A program made the translations under genes and the position numbers. This document shows positions 21,951 to 33,522 of a stretch of DNA of 64,000 nucleotides, piece after piece; position 1 is the first letter of the stretch; every line of letters starts with the position of its first letter. This stretch comes from Bagarius yarrelli. Its lineage: Eukaryota; Chordata; Actinopteri; Siluriformes; Sisoridae. The stretch lies in assembly GCA_005784505.1 (NCBI GenBank), contig VCAZ01000184.1, positions 62,001 to 126,000 of the forward strand, in the 5' to 3' direction. The notes under the pieces are model-generated. The model saw only the letters and a list, made by a program, of their open reading frames with translations. It was not told where the DNA came from and made no database searches.

Positions 21951-23139
21951 GTATATGTAAAAATATTTATTCATGATATTTCAATTTCGAGTATGTGTTC
22001 TGTATGTTAATCCATTAGGAAAAAGGTCATTTTTTTGCAGATACTTCAACATCTGGATCCCATCATCATTAGATCCCATGTGGGTTTGAACAGAAATCCC
22101 AATTGCTCTACTTGCATGTATTTACCTTCTTTGTCCTCTAACCTGCCACCAACCCGTTCTGCTCTATCAGGCAAATAATAAATGATAGTATCCCCTTAAC
22201 GAGGGTAGGCTTTTCTCAAATTGCTCACTCATGCCCATTACTATCGTCAGGCTGCTGTCATTAATCAAATTTGTGTGATAATGGCCCACACATCCTGGGC
22301 TAAAGGATACGAGTTGAATATTTTGGGTGATGTTTCAATGTTTTGTACTTTGCCAAAGAGCTTTTTGCTGTAGTTTTGTAACACCGCAGTGGCCTCTCTG
22401 CTGTGATCGTATGCACCGCCTTTTGATGCGTCCATTAAACATAGAAACCTGCTCTCCACTTGGAAGGAACTTAAAACCCTCAGCCACTCTGATGCTCTGG
22501 GTCGATAGTGTTGAGAGCATGGTGTAACTTACCCCGTTTAATTACACTTCTAGTCGGCTGGCATAAACAAACATGATAGCACCCCGCTAAAACTGCTTAG
22601 GCTCCTGTACAGACAGTCATGAACATGCACACACACTCTTTGAGGATTCAATTATGGGTCTCGGCTAATGCCTCCCCCTACTGGAGTAACCCATGTGTAT
22701 GGTGAACTTTCTATTTTTTTTTTTCATCTTTTATTTTTCTGCACTTGACATAGGATTTAATTCTTATCAACAGACAAAAAAATAAAATATACAATAAGAT
22801 GAAAACTCTTGCATGCAGGACGATGAGGACAATGATTCCTTGTGGAAGATGTAAAAAATGACTGGAGACTGTATGACTAGATAACGTCATTTCTTTCGAC
22901 TTTCCCAACACATACCATAGAGACATAGCTCGTGCAGTTCTAATTTTGGGAATTTATTTTACAGCACTGACAGAAAGCCGGTTAGAAACTATTAAAATCT
23001 GATGAGATGATAACATACCGACTTTGTATATTTATGAAAAGGGATTTTAAGTAAACAGGTACTACATTCATTTTTTTTAAAAATATATTTTCAGACAGTA
23101 TTTGCTTAAATTTTAAAGCAAACAGCGTATCTACCACCA
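21951..23139. other. unassigned; open minus-strand frames at 22265-22530
   Basis: The 22265-22530 segment is GC-richer than its surroundings and has open frames on both strands (60-66 codons), with no domain I can name. It could be another retroelement remnant, being close to the DIRS fragment. The remainder is AT-rich. Confidence 0.35.
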
Positions 23140-23283
23140 GGGAGGCGGTAGTGCAGTGGTTAAGGTGTTGGTCTGCTAACCAGAAACCAAGTTACCACCG
23201 TAAATGAGAAACCAAGTTACCACAGTAAATGTAAGTCGCTCTGGATAAGGGCGTCTGCCAAATGCCAGAAATGTAAATGTAAC
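23140..23283 (+). repeat. family A SINE with body deletion and 25-bp duplication
   Basis: The head GTGCAGTGGTTAAGGTGTTG is followed by two copies of a 25-bp block (core GAAACCAAGTTACCAC) and then an intact tail TAAGTCGCTCTGGATAAGGG. The central body is gone. Confidence 0.85.
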
Positions 23284-23295
23284 TAACTTACGTTT

Positions 23296-23484
23296 GGGAA
23301 GTGGTAAAGCAGTGGTTAAGGCGTTGGACTGCTATTTGGAAGATCAGGGTTTGCTTCCCAGTACCACTAAGCCATCACTTCTGGGCCCTCAAGACCATAA
23401 ATTGCTCAGGTGTATAAAAAAGATGATTGTAGTTCACTCTGGATAAGGGCGTCCGCTAAATGACATACATGCATAAACATAAAT
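23296..23484 (+). repeat. family A SINE, full length
   Basis: GGGAAGTGGTAAAGCAGTGG, B-box-like GGTTTGCTTCC, CTTCTGGGCCCTCAAGACC and CTCTGGATAAGGGCGTCCGC are present. It is head-to-tail with the preceding copy, 12 bases away. Confidence 0.9.
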
Positions 23485-23526
23485 ATATTAAAATATATGC
23501 TTATTACTCAAATAATTTTTACTGTA

Positions 23527-23839
23527 GGCAGCACGGTGGCTTAGTGGTTAGCACTGTTGCCTCACAGCAAGAAAGTCCTTGGTTCAATTCCTGGGCAGGA
23601 GTCTTTCTGTGTGGAGTTTGCATAACCTAACAGGTATGTTAGGTTAATTGGTGATTCTAAAATGCCCATAGGAGTCAGTGTGTGTGGACTTGTAATGGAC
23701 TAGTGACCTGTCCAGGGTGTACCCCTCGTGTTTTTCGCCCTTTCAGAGACAGCTGCAATAGGCACCAGCAGATCCCCGTGACCCCGAATTAGGAAATAAG
23801 CGGGTATAGAAGATGAATAAATAAATGAATGAACGAATA
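23527..23839 (+). mobile_element. DANA/Mermaid-like SINE, second copy
   Basis: GGCAGCACGGTGGCTTAGTG, GGTTCAATTCCTGGGCAG, GTGGAGTTTGCAT, and AGCGGGTATAGAAGATGAAT correspond to 8331-8649. The ATGTTCTCCCC to GTCCAAAAACATG segment is deleted. It ends in ATAAATGAATGAACG. Confidence 0.85.
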
Positions 23840-25202
23840 AACCAATTTAGAATCCATTCCTAACCAGTGTCTATATGATGTAACTAATCCTTTAATGAAA
23901 TTTGGCCACAAATGAATAGATTGAAATAAAAAGGTTACATTTAAGAATCATGAAATAAAGTCTTAGGACAAGATATTGCTATAATATTGAAATGTCCTGA
24001 TGATTATATGTGTAAGTCATCAATATAGATAGTAATAATTAATATGCTCATTGTGTAAGTTTACAATTTATAAACAAAACCAAGTATTTGGCAGGAGTAG
24101 GTGCAAAAAGCAGCTTTTTAATTAACTTTTCCGATTTTACGTAAGGTAAAACAAGAAAATAATGCCAGTGAGTTCCTGATTTTAAGATGCTAATGTAATG
24201 TTTTACAGCGGTCCAGATCAATTGTTCTCTGTGCCCCATATTAAAATCCAATGAATTCTACAAGTTAAGCAGTTAAACGGGTCTTCTTGAATCATATATA
24301 CGATAATACATGTATGTATGGCAACACATTATATAATATGTAGTTAGATATGTGTGTAGTATCAATAATTTTTGGGGTTAAAAAATAGGATTGTTTTCTT
24401 TACAATATTTGCCTAGCATTCTATCCATTATAGCCGTTCTACAGCAGCTCTGTGTAAAAACGAGGGATCTTCAGATAAAATCTGGTGTATCCTGAAATGA
24501 ATGAAGTAAAATGGGTTTTTTTTTTCAGGTGTGTAAAGCCATTATCTTACAAGACACTCCGCCTGTCTTAGCAATAATAGCATGCTTATCAGGTGTCGAC
24601 AAGATAAATGCATGGAGACAATCTGGCTCTGTGTACTAACAGTTGTTGTCCTAGAGACATCTGGATGATGAAGCATTCAGGAGATTCACACATGCAGAAC
24701 AGAGCTGTAAATAAAGTAGAGCTTGAAGAGATCGAAACACAGAGAGTCGCTCGATTTAATAAATCATTTTAATTAGAAAAGTTAGCTAGTGTAAGTAATC
24801 CACTGAGTGACTGACCTCTCTTATCTGATCGCAGTAGAGCTTTTATCCTGTACTGATCATAGAGAAATAGGTGAAATTCTGTTGAATGTTCTGAGTTTAA
24901 AGGCAAATGCATTTATATATTATGTATATGAAAGAAAGCTTATTAACCGATGTTAATTATAGCTGCAAGACAACTATACGGTACTTTAACTCAGAGCCTT
25001 ATGCTATAAATTTATCCCATGGCTTTAACATATTACATTCTCAAATCTGATTGGTTAGAAAATGAGCATTAATTACTTGAATGGTTTAGCAGCATCTGAT
25101 AGGAGCTCCTTTTTTATTATAGTCCTCCACGTCCGCTGCGCTCTCCAAAAACTCTAGAAATTTGATAATACCTTAAATAACAAAATCAACAACTGCAGGT
25201 GG
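23840..25202. other. unassigned stretch with a possible GATA-motif cluster
   Basis: Mostly AT-rich. At 24528-24760 a low-repeat island contains TTATCTTA, GCTTATCAGGTG and AAGATAAA within about 70 bases, following a T-rich tract ending in CAG. This could be an enhancer-like element, but nothing proves it. Confidence 0.35.
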
Positions 25203-25795
25203 CGGATTCTTTTTCCTATCTGGATCTGGTGCCCAAACTTTGGAATAATTTACCCAACACAGTTCGGGAGGCAGACACACACGCCGTTAGTTTAAAACTA
25301 GATTAAAGACCCCTCTCTTTAACCTGGCTTACTTATAACACACTTACACATTTTAGATATCCAAATCTGTTAACGGATTGTTGGGCTGCAATAAACAGGT
25401 CAATCAGAACCGAGTGCACCACCAATAACACACAATATCCTTGTATATTTTAAAATGACCTCTACGATAATAAGTCTGTGTCTTTCCTTTTCCTGTTCTA
25501 AGCTCACCGTCGCCACCAGATCCAGCCCAGTTGGTGGATTAGCACAGGGACAATAAGCCCCAGTGGCAGTTTCCCATTGATGACCTTGTCTTCCAGATGG
25601 ACATCCTGACACGACCATGGAAACTTTGCTGCAGCATGGAATAACCTGTTGGTTTGTCTGGTCAGGGGAGAACTGACCCCCCGACTGAGCCTGTTTTTTC
25701 CCAAGGTTTTTTTTCTTCATTTTTTCACCGCTTTGTTCACTTGCTTCTGTCGCCTCTATCTCACTTAATTAGGGACTCTTAATTTGCAGATACTA
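25203..25795 (+). repeat. non-LTR retrotransposon 3' end, decayed
   Basis: A frame near 25238 reads WNNLPNTVREADTHAVS, matching the C-terminus common to fish LINE reverse-transcriptase proteins. It is followed by 3' text ending TTTTTTCCCAAGG and TTAGGGACTCTTAATTTGC, which is typical of fish LINE 3' regions. The clade is not assigned. Confidence 0.5.
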
Positions 25796-26275
25796 CTTAA
25801 ACTGAACTATAGAAGTAAAGGTGACTTCAGCAATAAAAAAACTTGCACAGGGACTTGTACAGCAGACAATCATAAAAGCCAGCATAAAAAGCCAATAACA
25901 GACAACATTTTATTTTTAAAATATTATTTATTCATTGATATTGTGTAGCTTTCTCTAAGAAGATATTTATTGAAGCATTTATTAAAGGAACCTTCAGCGT
26001 CTGAGGTTTGTTCCAGTCTCTAAATGTGTGATATCTAAAAGTCTAAAAAAAAAAAGAAGTTACTTTGAGAGCAAAAAGGGTGCTTAGTAAGGAAACTATA
26101 TTTTTAGCTGCTAAAACAGAAACTAAATTGTTAACTAACTCTGAATTGCCTACTCTATCTTATCCAGAGCTCTAGATCAACACCGCTTCACTAGATACTA
26201 ACCTAAGTATAACAGACCCTAAACTGCTAGATTAAGTTGTTTTTAATTTTAAGTGTATAGGTATTTTGAAAAAAA
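25796..26275. other. AT-rich stretch, nothing assigned
   Basis: No recognised feature. Confidence 0.5.
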
Positions 26276-26440
26276 GGTAGGTCTTCAAAAGTTTCTGGAA
26301 GATGGCCAGTGACACTGCTGTTCTGACTTTGATAAGAATTTTATTCCACCATCTTGGTGGCAGAACAGAAAAAAGTCTTAAGGCAGACCTCCCTGTGAGA
26401 ATAACTGGACCAGTCGAACAGTAATCGTGAATTTATGGGA
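26276..26440. repeat. interspersed teleost repeat fragment
   Basis: GGAAGATGGCCAGTGACACT, CCACCATCTTGGTGGCAGAA, AAAGTCTTAAGGCAGAC and GACCAGTCGAACAGTAATCG are text of a repeat I recognise from several fish genomes. I cannot name the element. Confidence 0.45.
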
Positions 26441-26461
26441 GTGTAGGTAATATGTTTAAGG

Positions 26462-26627
26462 CAGGGGCCCTGGTGGATTGGTGTCCTGCAGGGTTTAACT
26501 TCAACATGCCTCAGCACACCTTTCTGTAATTTTCAAGTATACCTAGATAGTTCAAGTGTGTTTGATTAGGGTTGGAGCTGAACTCTGTAGGACACCAGGC
26601 CTCCAAGAGCAAGTTTGGTGACCCCTA
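26462..26627. repeat. Angel-like palindromic element
   Basis: The arm GGTGTCCTGCAGGGTTTAAC (from 26479) is an imperfect inverted copy of GTTGGAGCTGAACTCTGTAG plus GACACC (to 26596). Zebrafish Angel elements are short foldback repeats of this type; assignment to that family is by resemblance. Confidence 0.55.
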
Positions 26628-26640
26628 CATTAAAAACCCA

Positions 26641-26752
26641 GGACTGCCAACTTCCACTGCTGGACTCCTAAGAAAAGATCATAACCCTCAATGCTCAGCT
26701 GTATAAATGTAAGTTGCTTGGGATAAGGGCATCTACCAAATTTTACATATGT
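26641..26752 (+). repeat. family A SINE, 5'-truncated
   Basis: CCACTGCTGGACTCCTAAG, CTCAATGCTCAGCTGTATAA and TAAGTTGCTTGGGATAAGGG are body and tail; the tRNA head is missing. Confidence 0.8.
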
Positions 26753-28422
26753 ATGTATACATGGAAATATTGATTAAATATGCAAGTTAGCAAACTGCTA
26801 TTAGGTAAGTGATAGAATTTAACATTTGGAAAAACAATAACTCCACACTGATGTATTATTATTATTATTATTATTATTAATTTCCAAATTAATTACTATA
26901 CTATACTATACTATACAAATACTATGCAGTTACTTTATAGGATAAAATCCCTTAATGGTCAATTTATTAGCATTTTATTAGCCTTTTCCAATCTATTAGT
27001 TCTAGCTGGGCAGATGCTGATACTTAAATGCAGAAGAACTGTACTAGTTGTAGGTCCTGATTCACTATAGACAAATTTCTGAACATTAAATTTGTACGTC
27101 ATTCATGGAGTTTAACCAAACACTCACATAAGATTTAAAGTGTTCACAATTTATGAAACGCAAGCCTGAATTATATAGAGCTTCAGAACACTTGTAATCT
27201 TTAGCCAATTCGTTTGACCCAGAAAAAAACCCCTGGATAATGTGTTGAGCTTTGTGGTCCCATCTGACTTAATTAAGAAGTGTGAGCTGTGGGCTAAATG
27301 GCATAACCTTCAAATCATCATTCTCTTTTTCTCCTAGCTCTCATCCGCTCCCCCTCCTCCACCTTACTCTTTTCACACACTCACCATCTCCCCTCATCTT
27401 ATATCCTGCCTGAATTTTTTTGTTTTTTGCTGATGTCTCTCACAGCACTAAAATAGAGCAACAGCTTCATCGAATATGCTTTAACTGTGAGGAAAATGGC
27501 GGCTGAGTTAAGAGGAAACGCCGCTAATTAACAGACTTTGGGTCAGCGCCAGAAGGAAGAGTAACACGTGAAGTTTGTTTTCTAGTTTTTTTTAATTACT
27601 TTTGTTTTTAGTACAATAATATGCAACTGTCGTTAAAATTTTAATTCATATATTGTGTGAATAAAGAATCAAAATCTAAGCTTACTTTTACTAGTTCTGT
27701 GAGCTGAGTTAAATATTTAAGACAAAAAATATATTTGTTGGCCGAATTCCCAGTCTAAGATCTAACAACTAAAATGTGCAGAAAACAGAGAAAATCTTCT
27801 CAAGAACGCTTTTGGTTACGAACCGCTCAGCAGATGGTGGAAGATTTTAATGAGTCCGGGTGACGTTAAAACAAATCTGATGTGAAACCATATCTAAAGA
27901 AACACCTTAATATTCAGACCTATTTACAGTGAGACTTGTGAGAAGTGATAGAAGTATTTAGTAAATCTCCTAGTCAAAACAGCGATTGACTAGTTCGACG
28001 AAAATGGCCGAACTGGTATTCTCTGCAATAAATTATGTGGTTTTACAAGATGAATACTGCGCATTTACATGCGAGATTTTAATTTTTCAAACAACCCTAA
28101 ACATAAAAATAACCCTGAACACAATTGAATAACCATTTTACATATTTATACAGCAATTTTGTGTTACATTCAATAAATAATATGACAAGGTTCTAAAATA
28201 CAGTGAGGAATTTTCCTTTTACTTTCATTGATAATAACCTGAAATGTATATATTTATACATTTATATCTGTATTAAAAAACGTTAAGGTAGAGCCAAAAT
28301 TAAAGTTTCTGTGGTTTTAGTGATGGATATCTGAAGAACTATTTTATTTCTCTAAACAAATTCTAATGTTTAAACTATTTTTTACATACACACATATCTA
28401 TTTGTATGCATTCATTTGTACA
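26753..28422. other. AT-rich stretch with ATT and ACTAT microsatellites
   Basis: (ATT)n lies at 26858-26878 and (ACTAT)n at 26894-26916. The CpG-containing segment at 27480-27570 shows no clear exon. Nothing else is assigned. Confidence 0.45.
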
Positions 28423-28575
28423 GGGAAGTGGTAGCGCAGTGGTTGAGGAGTTGGACTGCTAATTGGAAGATTGTGGGTCTGATTCCCAGAACCACCAAGG
28501 GTCCACCGTTGAGCACTTGAGCAATGCCCTTAACCCCCAATAAGTTGTCTGCCAAATGCTAGAAATGTAACTGTA
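28423..28575 (+). repeat. family A SINE with internal deletion
   Basis: An excellent head (GGGAAGTGGTAGCGCAGTGG, then TTGGACTGCTAATTGGAAG) is followed by AATGCCCTTAACCCCCAAT. It jumps directly to GTCTGCCAAATGC, losing the TAAGTCGCTCTGG segment. Confidence 0.9.
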
Positions 28576-28599
28576 GAAAGCTAAAATTGTGTCTGCCCC

Positions 28600-28915
28600 T
28601 TAAATGTTGCCAGAAACGATGAAGCACACAGTTGACTAGAATATCCTACACTGGAAATGAGACCAAAACACTGTTCCAGTATGACAGCGTGTGTTCTGGT
28701 TGGTGTAGAATAAATTGAGTGCCAATAAAAACACTTTTAGAATGAACTGGAATACAGACTGCACCCCAGACCTCTAACCCTAACATTAGTGTCTAAACTC
28801 ACTAATACTATTGTAGCTGAATGATTTAATTCCAACAGCCACATTTTAGTGGGAATTTTAGTGGAAAATATTTCTAGAAATTTAAAGGTTATTATAAGAA
28901 AAAGAGTTAATCAAA
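28600..28915 (+). pseudogene. Tc1/mariner transposase 3' remnant
   Basis: CACTGTTCCAGTATGACAGC, then ATGAACTGGAATACAGACTG and CTAACATTAGTGTCTAAACT, are degenerate text of the C-terminal third of a fish Tc1-like transposase. In the family this reads as Met-Asn-Trp/Leu-Glu followed by a region naming successive residues near the final DDE acid. Multiple indels; no reading frame survives. Confidence 0.6.
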
Positions 28916-29193
28916 ATTTAGAATAAGCTGTTTCAAAAACACATAAATGTGTTGGTCAGATGTCTCAATACTTTCACTCGATTCCATTATAGTATATTAA
29001 TTTTTACCTCTAGTTTTGCACTTTGTTTTGCACACGCCCTAATACATTGTAAATGTTATATAAATGTTATGGCATTATTTCAGTCTATTTTTATTATTTG
29101 CTTTTTTAATTCATCTTTATGTTTGGTATATTTATATATATTGATAAGTTTAGTGTAGCTATTCATCTTAAGCTCTTTACTGTATATATCTAT

Positions 29194-29288
29194 GGGGAAG
29201 TTGCCACTGCTGGCAACTAATGGTTCAGTTGTATAAAAGAGATAAATCGTCTGGATAAGGGCGTCTACCAACTGATGTAAATGTAAAT
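29194..29288 (+). repeat. family A SINE, 5'-truncated
   Basis: GTTGCCACTGCTGGCAAC, GGTTCAGTTGTATAAAAGAG, and GTCTGGATAAGGGCGTCTAC show body and tail only. Confidence 0.8.
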
Positions 29289-29323
29289 CGCACCGTACAT
29301 GGTATAATCTTGCCATACAGTAT

Positions 29324-29646
29324 ATCTTCTTCTTCTTTCAGCTGGTCCCTTTTAGGGGTCGCCACAGCGAATCATCTGTCTCCACCTAACCCTATTCTCT
29401 ATATCCTCTTCACTCACACCCACTAACTACATGTCCTTGTTTATCGCATCTATATACCTCCTCTTTGGTCTTCCTATTAGCCTTTCGCCTGGTAGCTTCA
29501 TTTCTAACATCCTTCTACCAATATATTTACTATCCCTCCTCTATACATGTCCAAACCACCTCAATCTGGCTTCCCTGACTTTCTCCCCAAAACATCTAAC
29601 CTGATGAATCTGATCCTAATTTTGTCCAACCTTGTCACTCCCAAAA
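29324..29646 (-). pseudogene. non-LTR retrotransposon, C-terminus of reverse transcriptase
   Basis: The minus strand translates, with stops at two positions, as LRWFGHV, then YIGRRMLEMKLPGERLIGRP, then RRYIDAI and RVRWRQMIRCGDP. It ends in an AGA-rich 3' tail. The WFGHV...GRPKRR...RWRQMIR order is diagnostic for fish LINE reverse-transcriptase C-termini. It is 5'-truncated, as is usual for LINE copies. Confidence 0.85.
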
Positions 29647-30740
29647 TACAGTATATACTGTATCTCTTTAATTTGCACATTACAGCCGCTAATATTTTTG
29701 TATACGTGTGTGTTCAATGATCATGAAGTCAAAGGCTTCCTATAGAATAATATATTTTACTGTATACATGAAATGCACACATACTGAATGTTTTTTGCTT
29801 TTTTTACACGCATTTAAGATACACAACTAGACCATAATAATCTTTCCCCAACCTTTCACAAAAGGGAATCTTTTTAGATGAGCAAACATTTACCACTAGA
29901 TGGAGCAGCAGAGCCAAAAGAAGGTCTTGAGTCATGTGATCCATGACCCTGGGCTGCTCATTCCCATTATTCAGCAGACGATGACGGAGAGCATGCACAT
30001 ACCGTAAATCTGGACTCACTCACACTTTTCACACTGGTGTTATGATATTCATCACGCTGCCCATGACAGCACACTTCTTATTATCTAGAACTCCACAAGG
30101 TCATAGCTTAAAGCTAACACTTTGTAGCTCTTTATTTTAAGTTTAAATAATGAAGGTCTCGGATTGGCTGCTATCTGTAGCGTGTTTTGTAAGTACAACC
30201 ACAAGTCGAGTGATTATATAGTCGTTTATGTTGGTGGCGGTGAAAGAAAAAAACAGAATCCACAGCCTCGACCTGTTATTTGTAGACTGTGTCTTTGTTT
30301 AAAGTAGCATTGGCAACAGAGACTGGTGAATTGCTTGTTCAATGGGCCTGTGGATATGAAAAGGTCATGTCCTTTACAACACAAAGAGCAAATGGATATC
30401 ACATAGACACACGGCGAGACAGCGGCCAGTAAACAGACGTGAATTATTCACAGTAATGACTTTGCCAAATGTAATGGCTTGTAAGTGGAGAAGTTTTAAC
30501 AAACTGTTCCGTTTTGGCCAAAAGCTGCATGTTTGATACGTCTCAGGCGTCCATCTTGTCGGGAAAGTAGATAAATTGAAAATATTGTTGATAAATTATA
30601 TTGTTGAACATGATGCACATTTAATTGCATTGCAGAACAGTTTTTGGGAGATCGGCTTATAAACAGACTGTATTATTAGGTACAGCCTAATGTGGTAATT
30701 TGCCTGATAGTGATAATTTCTACAGGACATAGTGTACTCA
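29647..30740. other. low-repeat stretch, nothing assigned
   Basis: Two parts (29870-30020 and 30340-30560) have a non-repetitive texture with scattered CpG and could be conserved, but no exon or motif is firm. Confidence 0.4.
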
Positions 30741-30945
30741 CATAGCTTGCAGGAAGACAGTTTTACAGTTTCTTAGTGGGTGGTGGGACAAACATGGTTC
30801 AGAAATTACAGCTTCTTTAGGGTTGCAGTGATAGACCTTTATAAATCCAAAAGAAAAGCATTGTTTAAAAAAATCTCCCCCAAAATAGGCTACATACAAA
30901 TGTTCCAGGTCTGCACGTCGTAGCTAAAAGTCTTTTTTCTTTCAG

Positions 30946-31126
30946 AAAATGGGCCAAGTTTGTGTTCTACCGAAAGGAGGGATTGCGTGCGAAGCTTGCG
31001 TTACTTCATGCTGGTGGTGCTGTGGAGCAGTCGGCTTCCCTAAAGCAACGCCAGCTGGTAGCCATCAGGACTTGCAGTTTTTTAACATCCTCATGGTGCG
31101 CATTTGGGCTCCTTCTGCCCTTGTAG
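30946..31126 (+). other. exon-like segment with splice acceptor (candidate)
   Basis: The pyrimidine tract TCTTTTTTCTTTCAG (30931-30945) precedes a frame of 59 codons (30947-31123) starting KWAKFVFYRKEGLRAKL and ending at TAG. A second phase opens with ATG at 30949 and runs 96 codons. I recognise no family. The acceptor and first 75 bases are duplicated at 32066-32339 with three substitutions, while the upstream 200 bases carry about 17 plus two indels. It could be an exon of an unknown gene or part of an unlisted repeat. Confidence 0.3.
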
Positions 31127-31805
31127 AAGTATCAGGCGGCAAGACCGACACCTCACGTTTAAGTTCTGTGGTAAATTATGGGGTTTCCTTAGGACACAGA
31201 GAGAAACTGGAAACCAAAACTTATTTTCAACAGATTTGAGCCCAGTAAATAATTATGGATTTGGTTAGCTGGGTTTTTAATTGTGGTCATTCTTGGGTTC
31301 CTAGGCTGGAATAGTAATGTACTGTTATATTGTAAATCTGCTGGCGTTTCAGTCGCGAATGCAGTGACTGCCTTGGCTTAGATCTCGATCTTTGTAACTA
31401 GACTCCCTGGTGTGCTGTATTAATAGGTCCTTACAAAGCTTTAGCTCGTAACCAACATGGTTTTATGGTTTTGGATATGCAATAAGGCGTATAGTATAAT
31501 ACATTTTTTTTGGCCTTTTTATTTGTTCAAATTTGATCTTATTATCTTATTCAGCTGTAAAATTCCCTCTTTCGTCTGTTTTATTGTGCTGCCCATGAAA
31601 TTTAAGATACAGTTACTACAGTCACATAAGTATTTACACCTTATTTGCATCTGTAATTATGCAATCGATATAGATTAAACGATTTTAGAAATTTCTTAGT
31701 AAATTAATGACAGATAAAATCATTATAAAATTAATTTTAATTTCAAATTGTAACTGTAGGTAATGTAAAAAATAAATGTCAGACAGTATATTTCACATGG
31801 TAAAC

Positions 31806-31975
31806 ATTTACATTTACATTTACAGCATTTGGCAGACACCCTTATCCAGAACATCATACATTTGTCTCTTTTATACAACTGAGCAATTGGGGTTTAAGCG
31901 CCTTGCTCTGGGACCCAGCAGTGGTAACCTGGTGGTGCTGGAAATTGAACCCTGATCTTCCAATTAGCACTTCCC
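31806..31975 (-). repeat. family A SINE inside duplication copy 1
   Basis: TACATTTACAGCATTTGGCA, CCTTATCCAGAACATCATAC, ACAACTGAGCAATTGGGG and GAAATTGAACCCTGATCTTC run to a shortened head ACTTCCCT. The last bases of this SINE are still present at the deletion joint of copy 2. Confidence 0.9.
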
Positions 31976-32065
31976 TAATTTTAAATTCTTGACTAAAGCA
32001 AGTTATAAGCCCATTTCTTAGCATTCGAACTTAAAGTTATTTCATGTACAGTGCCACCAGAAATC

Positions 32066-32431
32066 CATAGCTTGCAGGAAGACAGATTTACGGTTTCTTA
32101 GTGGGTGGTGGGACAAACCTGATTTACAAATTACAGCTTTTTTAGGGTTGCGGTGATGGACCATTATAAATACAAAAAAGCATTGTCTAAAATCTCCCCC
32201 AAAAAAGGCTACATACAAATGTTCCAGATCTGCACGTCAGAGCTAAAAGTCTCTTTTCTTTCAGAAAATGGGCCAAGTTTGTGTTCTACCGAAAGGAGGG
32301 ATTGCGTGTGAAGCTTGCGTTGTTTCATGCTGGTGATGCACTTCCCTACTTTTAAATCCTTGATTGAAGCAAGTTGTAAGCCTGTCTCTTAGCATTCAAA
32401 CCTAAAGTTATTTCATGTACAGTGCCACCAG
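32066..32431 (+). repeat. tandem duplication, copy 2 (internally deleted)
   Basis: Segment A' (32066-32339, with the acceptor CTTTTCTTTCAG) is fused directly to B' (from 32338). The joint reads GGTGATGCACTTCCC and shares GC with both parents. The SINE 3' residue ACTTCCCT at the joint shows that the SINE predates the deletion. Confidence 0.9.
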
Positions 32432-33522
32432 TGAGCAGACATACTGACGCAAATGCTTTGTCTAAGGTTTTTGGCCCTCATTTCTTTCCATATTACTTTG
32501 TTCTCTTTTTAAGTTTTTTCATCTTTTCATCACCCACCATTTGTCATCTTGACACTTTTCTCACAGATTACATGGCTACACAAAGTGTCCTTGTAGTCTG
32601 AACACTGTAGTGCATTCTCTGGCTCTGACTAACTGATGTGTTACAGGAAGTCATGGTCCAATCTATGGATTTCCGCAGGAGCAGGTGGACAGTAATGGTG
32701 AATTATTTTACACAGTTAACTCTGTGTCACATTTATATTTTAAATTGGCACAGTGTCCTGAGGGGATAATAAGTGTTTAAACATGCCTGGATTAAAAAAG
32801 TTGTAATATCAGTAGTTGTGATAGGAGCAGTAGTACCAATCGCATTAAATACCGGAATAATGCCAACTACTTTTAATTATTTTTCCATTTTTAATAGAGC
32901 TTCTGGTAAATCCCAACTTACTAAGCTAGGCTATGCTAAGAAAAGAATAATGTTTATGTGACAAATAAAGACATACTTACTAGTAGTACTAGTTCTAATA
33001 GTACCGCAGTTATTTAATAAAATCCTTAAACACTTTAGCTATAAATTGTGTTGTCACTGTATTACTAGTCTCAGTGCCGCTAGCAATTTGGACGCTATGA
33101 AATAACACTAGGTTAGGCCCCTTATCACACCTATCCACATTGTTACTACTAATAACTACTACCCCAAAGTGTGTGAACCCCTGGAATCGGCTTCACTGGT
33201 TCAGTCAGCTTAGTCAATAAATCCACGTGTATAGAGTGTTTTTACATTACATCATCAATCTAGAAATGGGTTACACTGAACATAAACAATAGCACTGAAC
33301 TGAATGGATCTTACAGGTCTTACCAATATGGTCGCGTATCCAGAATGTAATATAGGTAAAAATGCTCTATTAGTGACAATATTTATGACACTGGAAACAG
33401 ACAATCGCACTTATCACCCACATGGGGGGGAACCGTGAGCAAATGTTCCATGGTGTGGCTTTAACAGTAGAGCATGAGTATAAGATAACATTTAATAATA
33501 AAAACTAATAAATGTCTTTATT
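32432..33522. other. unassigned stretch
   Basis: The 62-codon frame at 32773-32961 and the CTA/ACT-rich text at 32970-33180 look superficially mitochondrial, but no mitochondrial protein could be matched. Confidence 0.4.

Larger units (their letters stand above)
30741..32060 (+). repeat. tandem duplication, copy 1 (complete)
   Basis: Segment A (30741-31020) recurs at 32066-32339, and segment B (31967-32060) at 32338-32431, in the same order and orientation. Copy 1 is about 1320 bp and contains 946 bp, including a SINE, absent from copy 2. Confidence 0.9.

Noticed and set aside
32773..33200. Possible nuclear copy of mitochondrial DNA (CTA/ACT-rich text, hydrophobic frame)
   Set aside because: Reading it with the vertebrate mitochondrial code gave no stretch resembling any ND, COX, ATP or CYTB protein, nor any mitochondrial tRNA.
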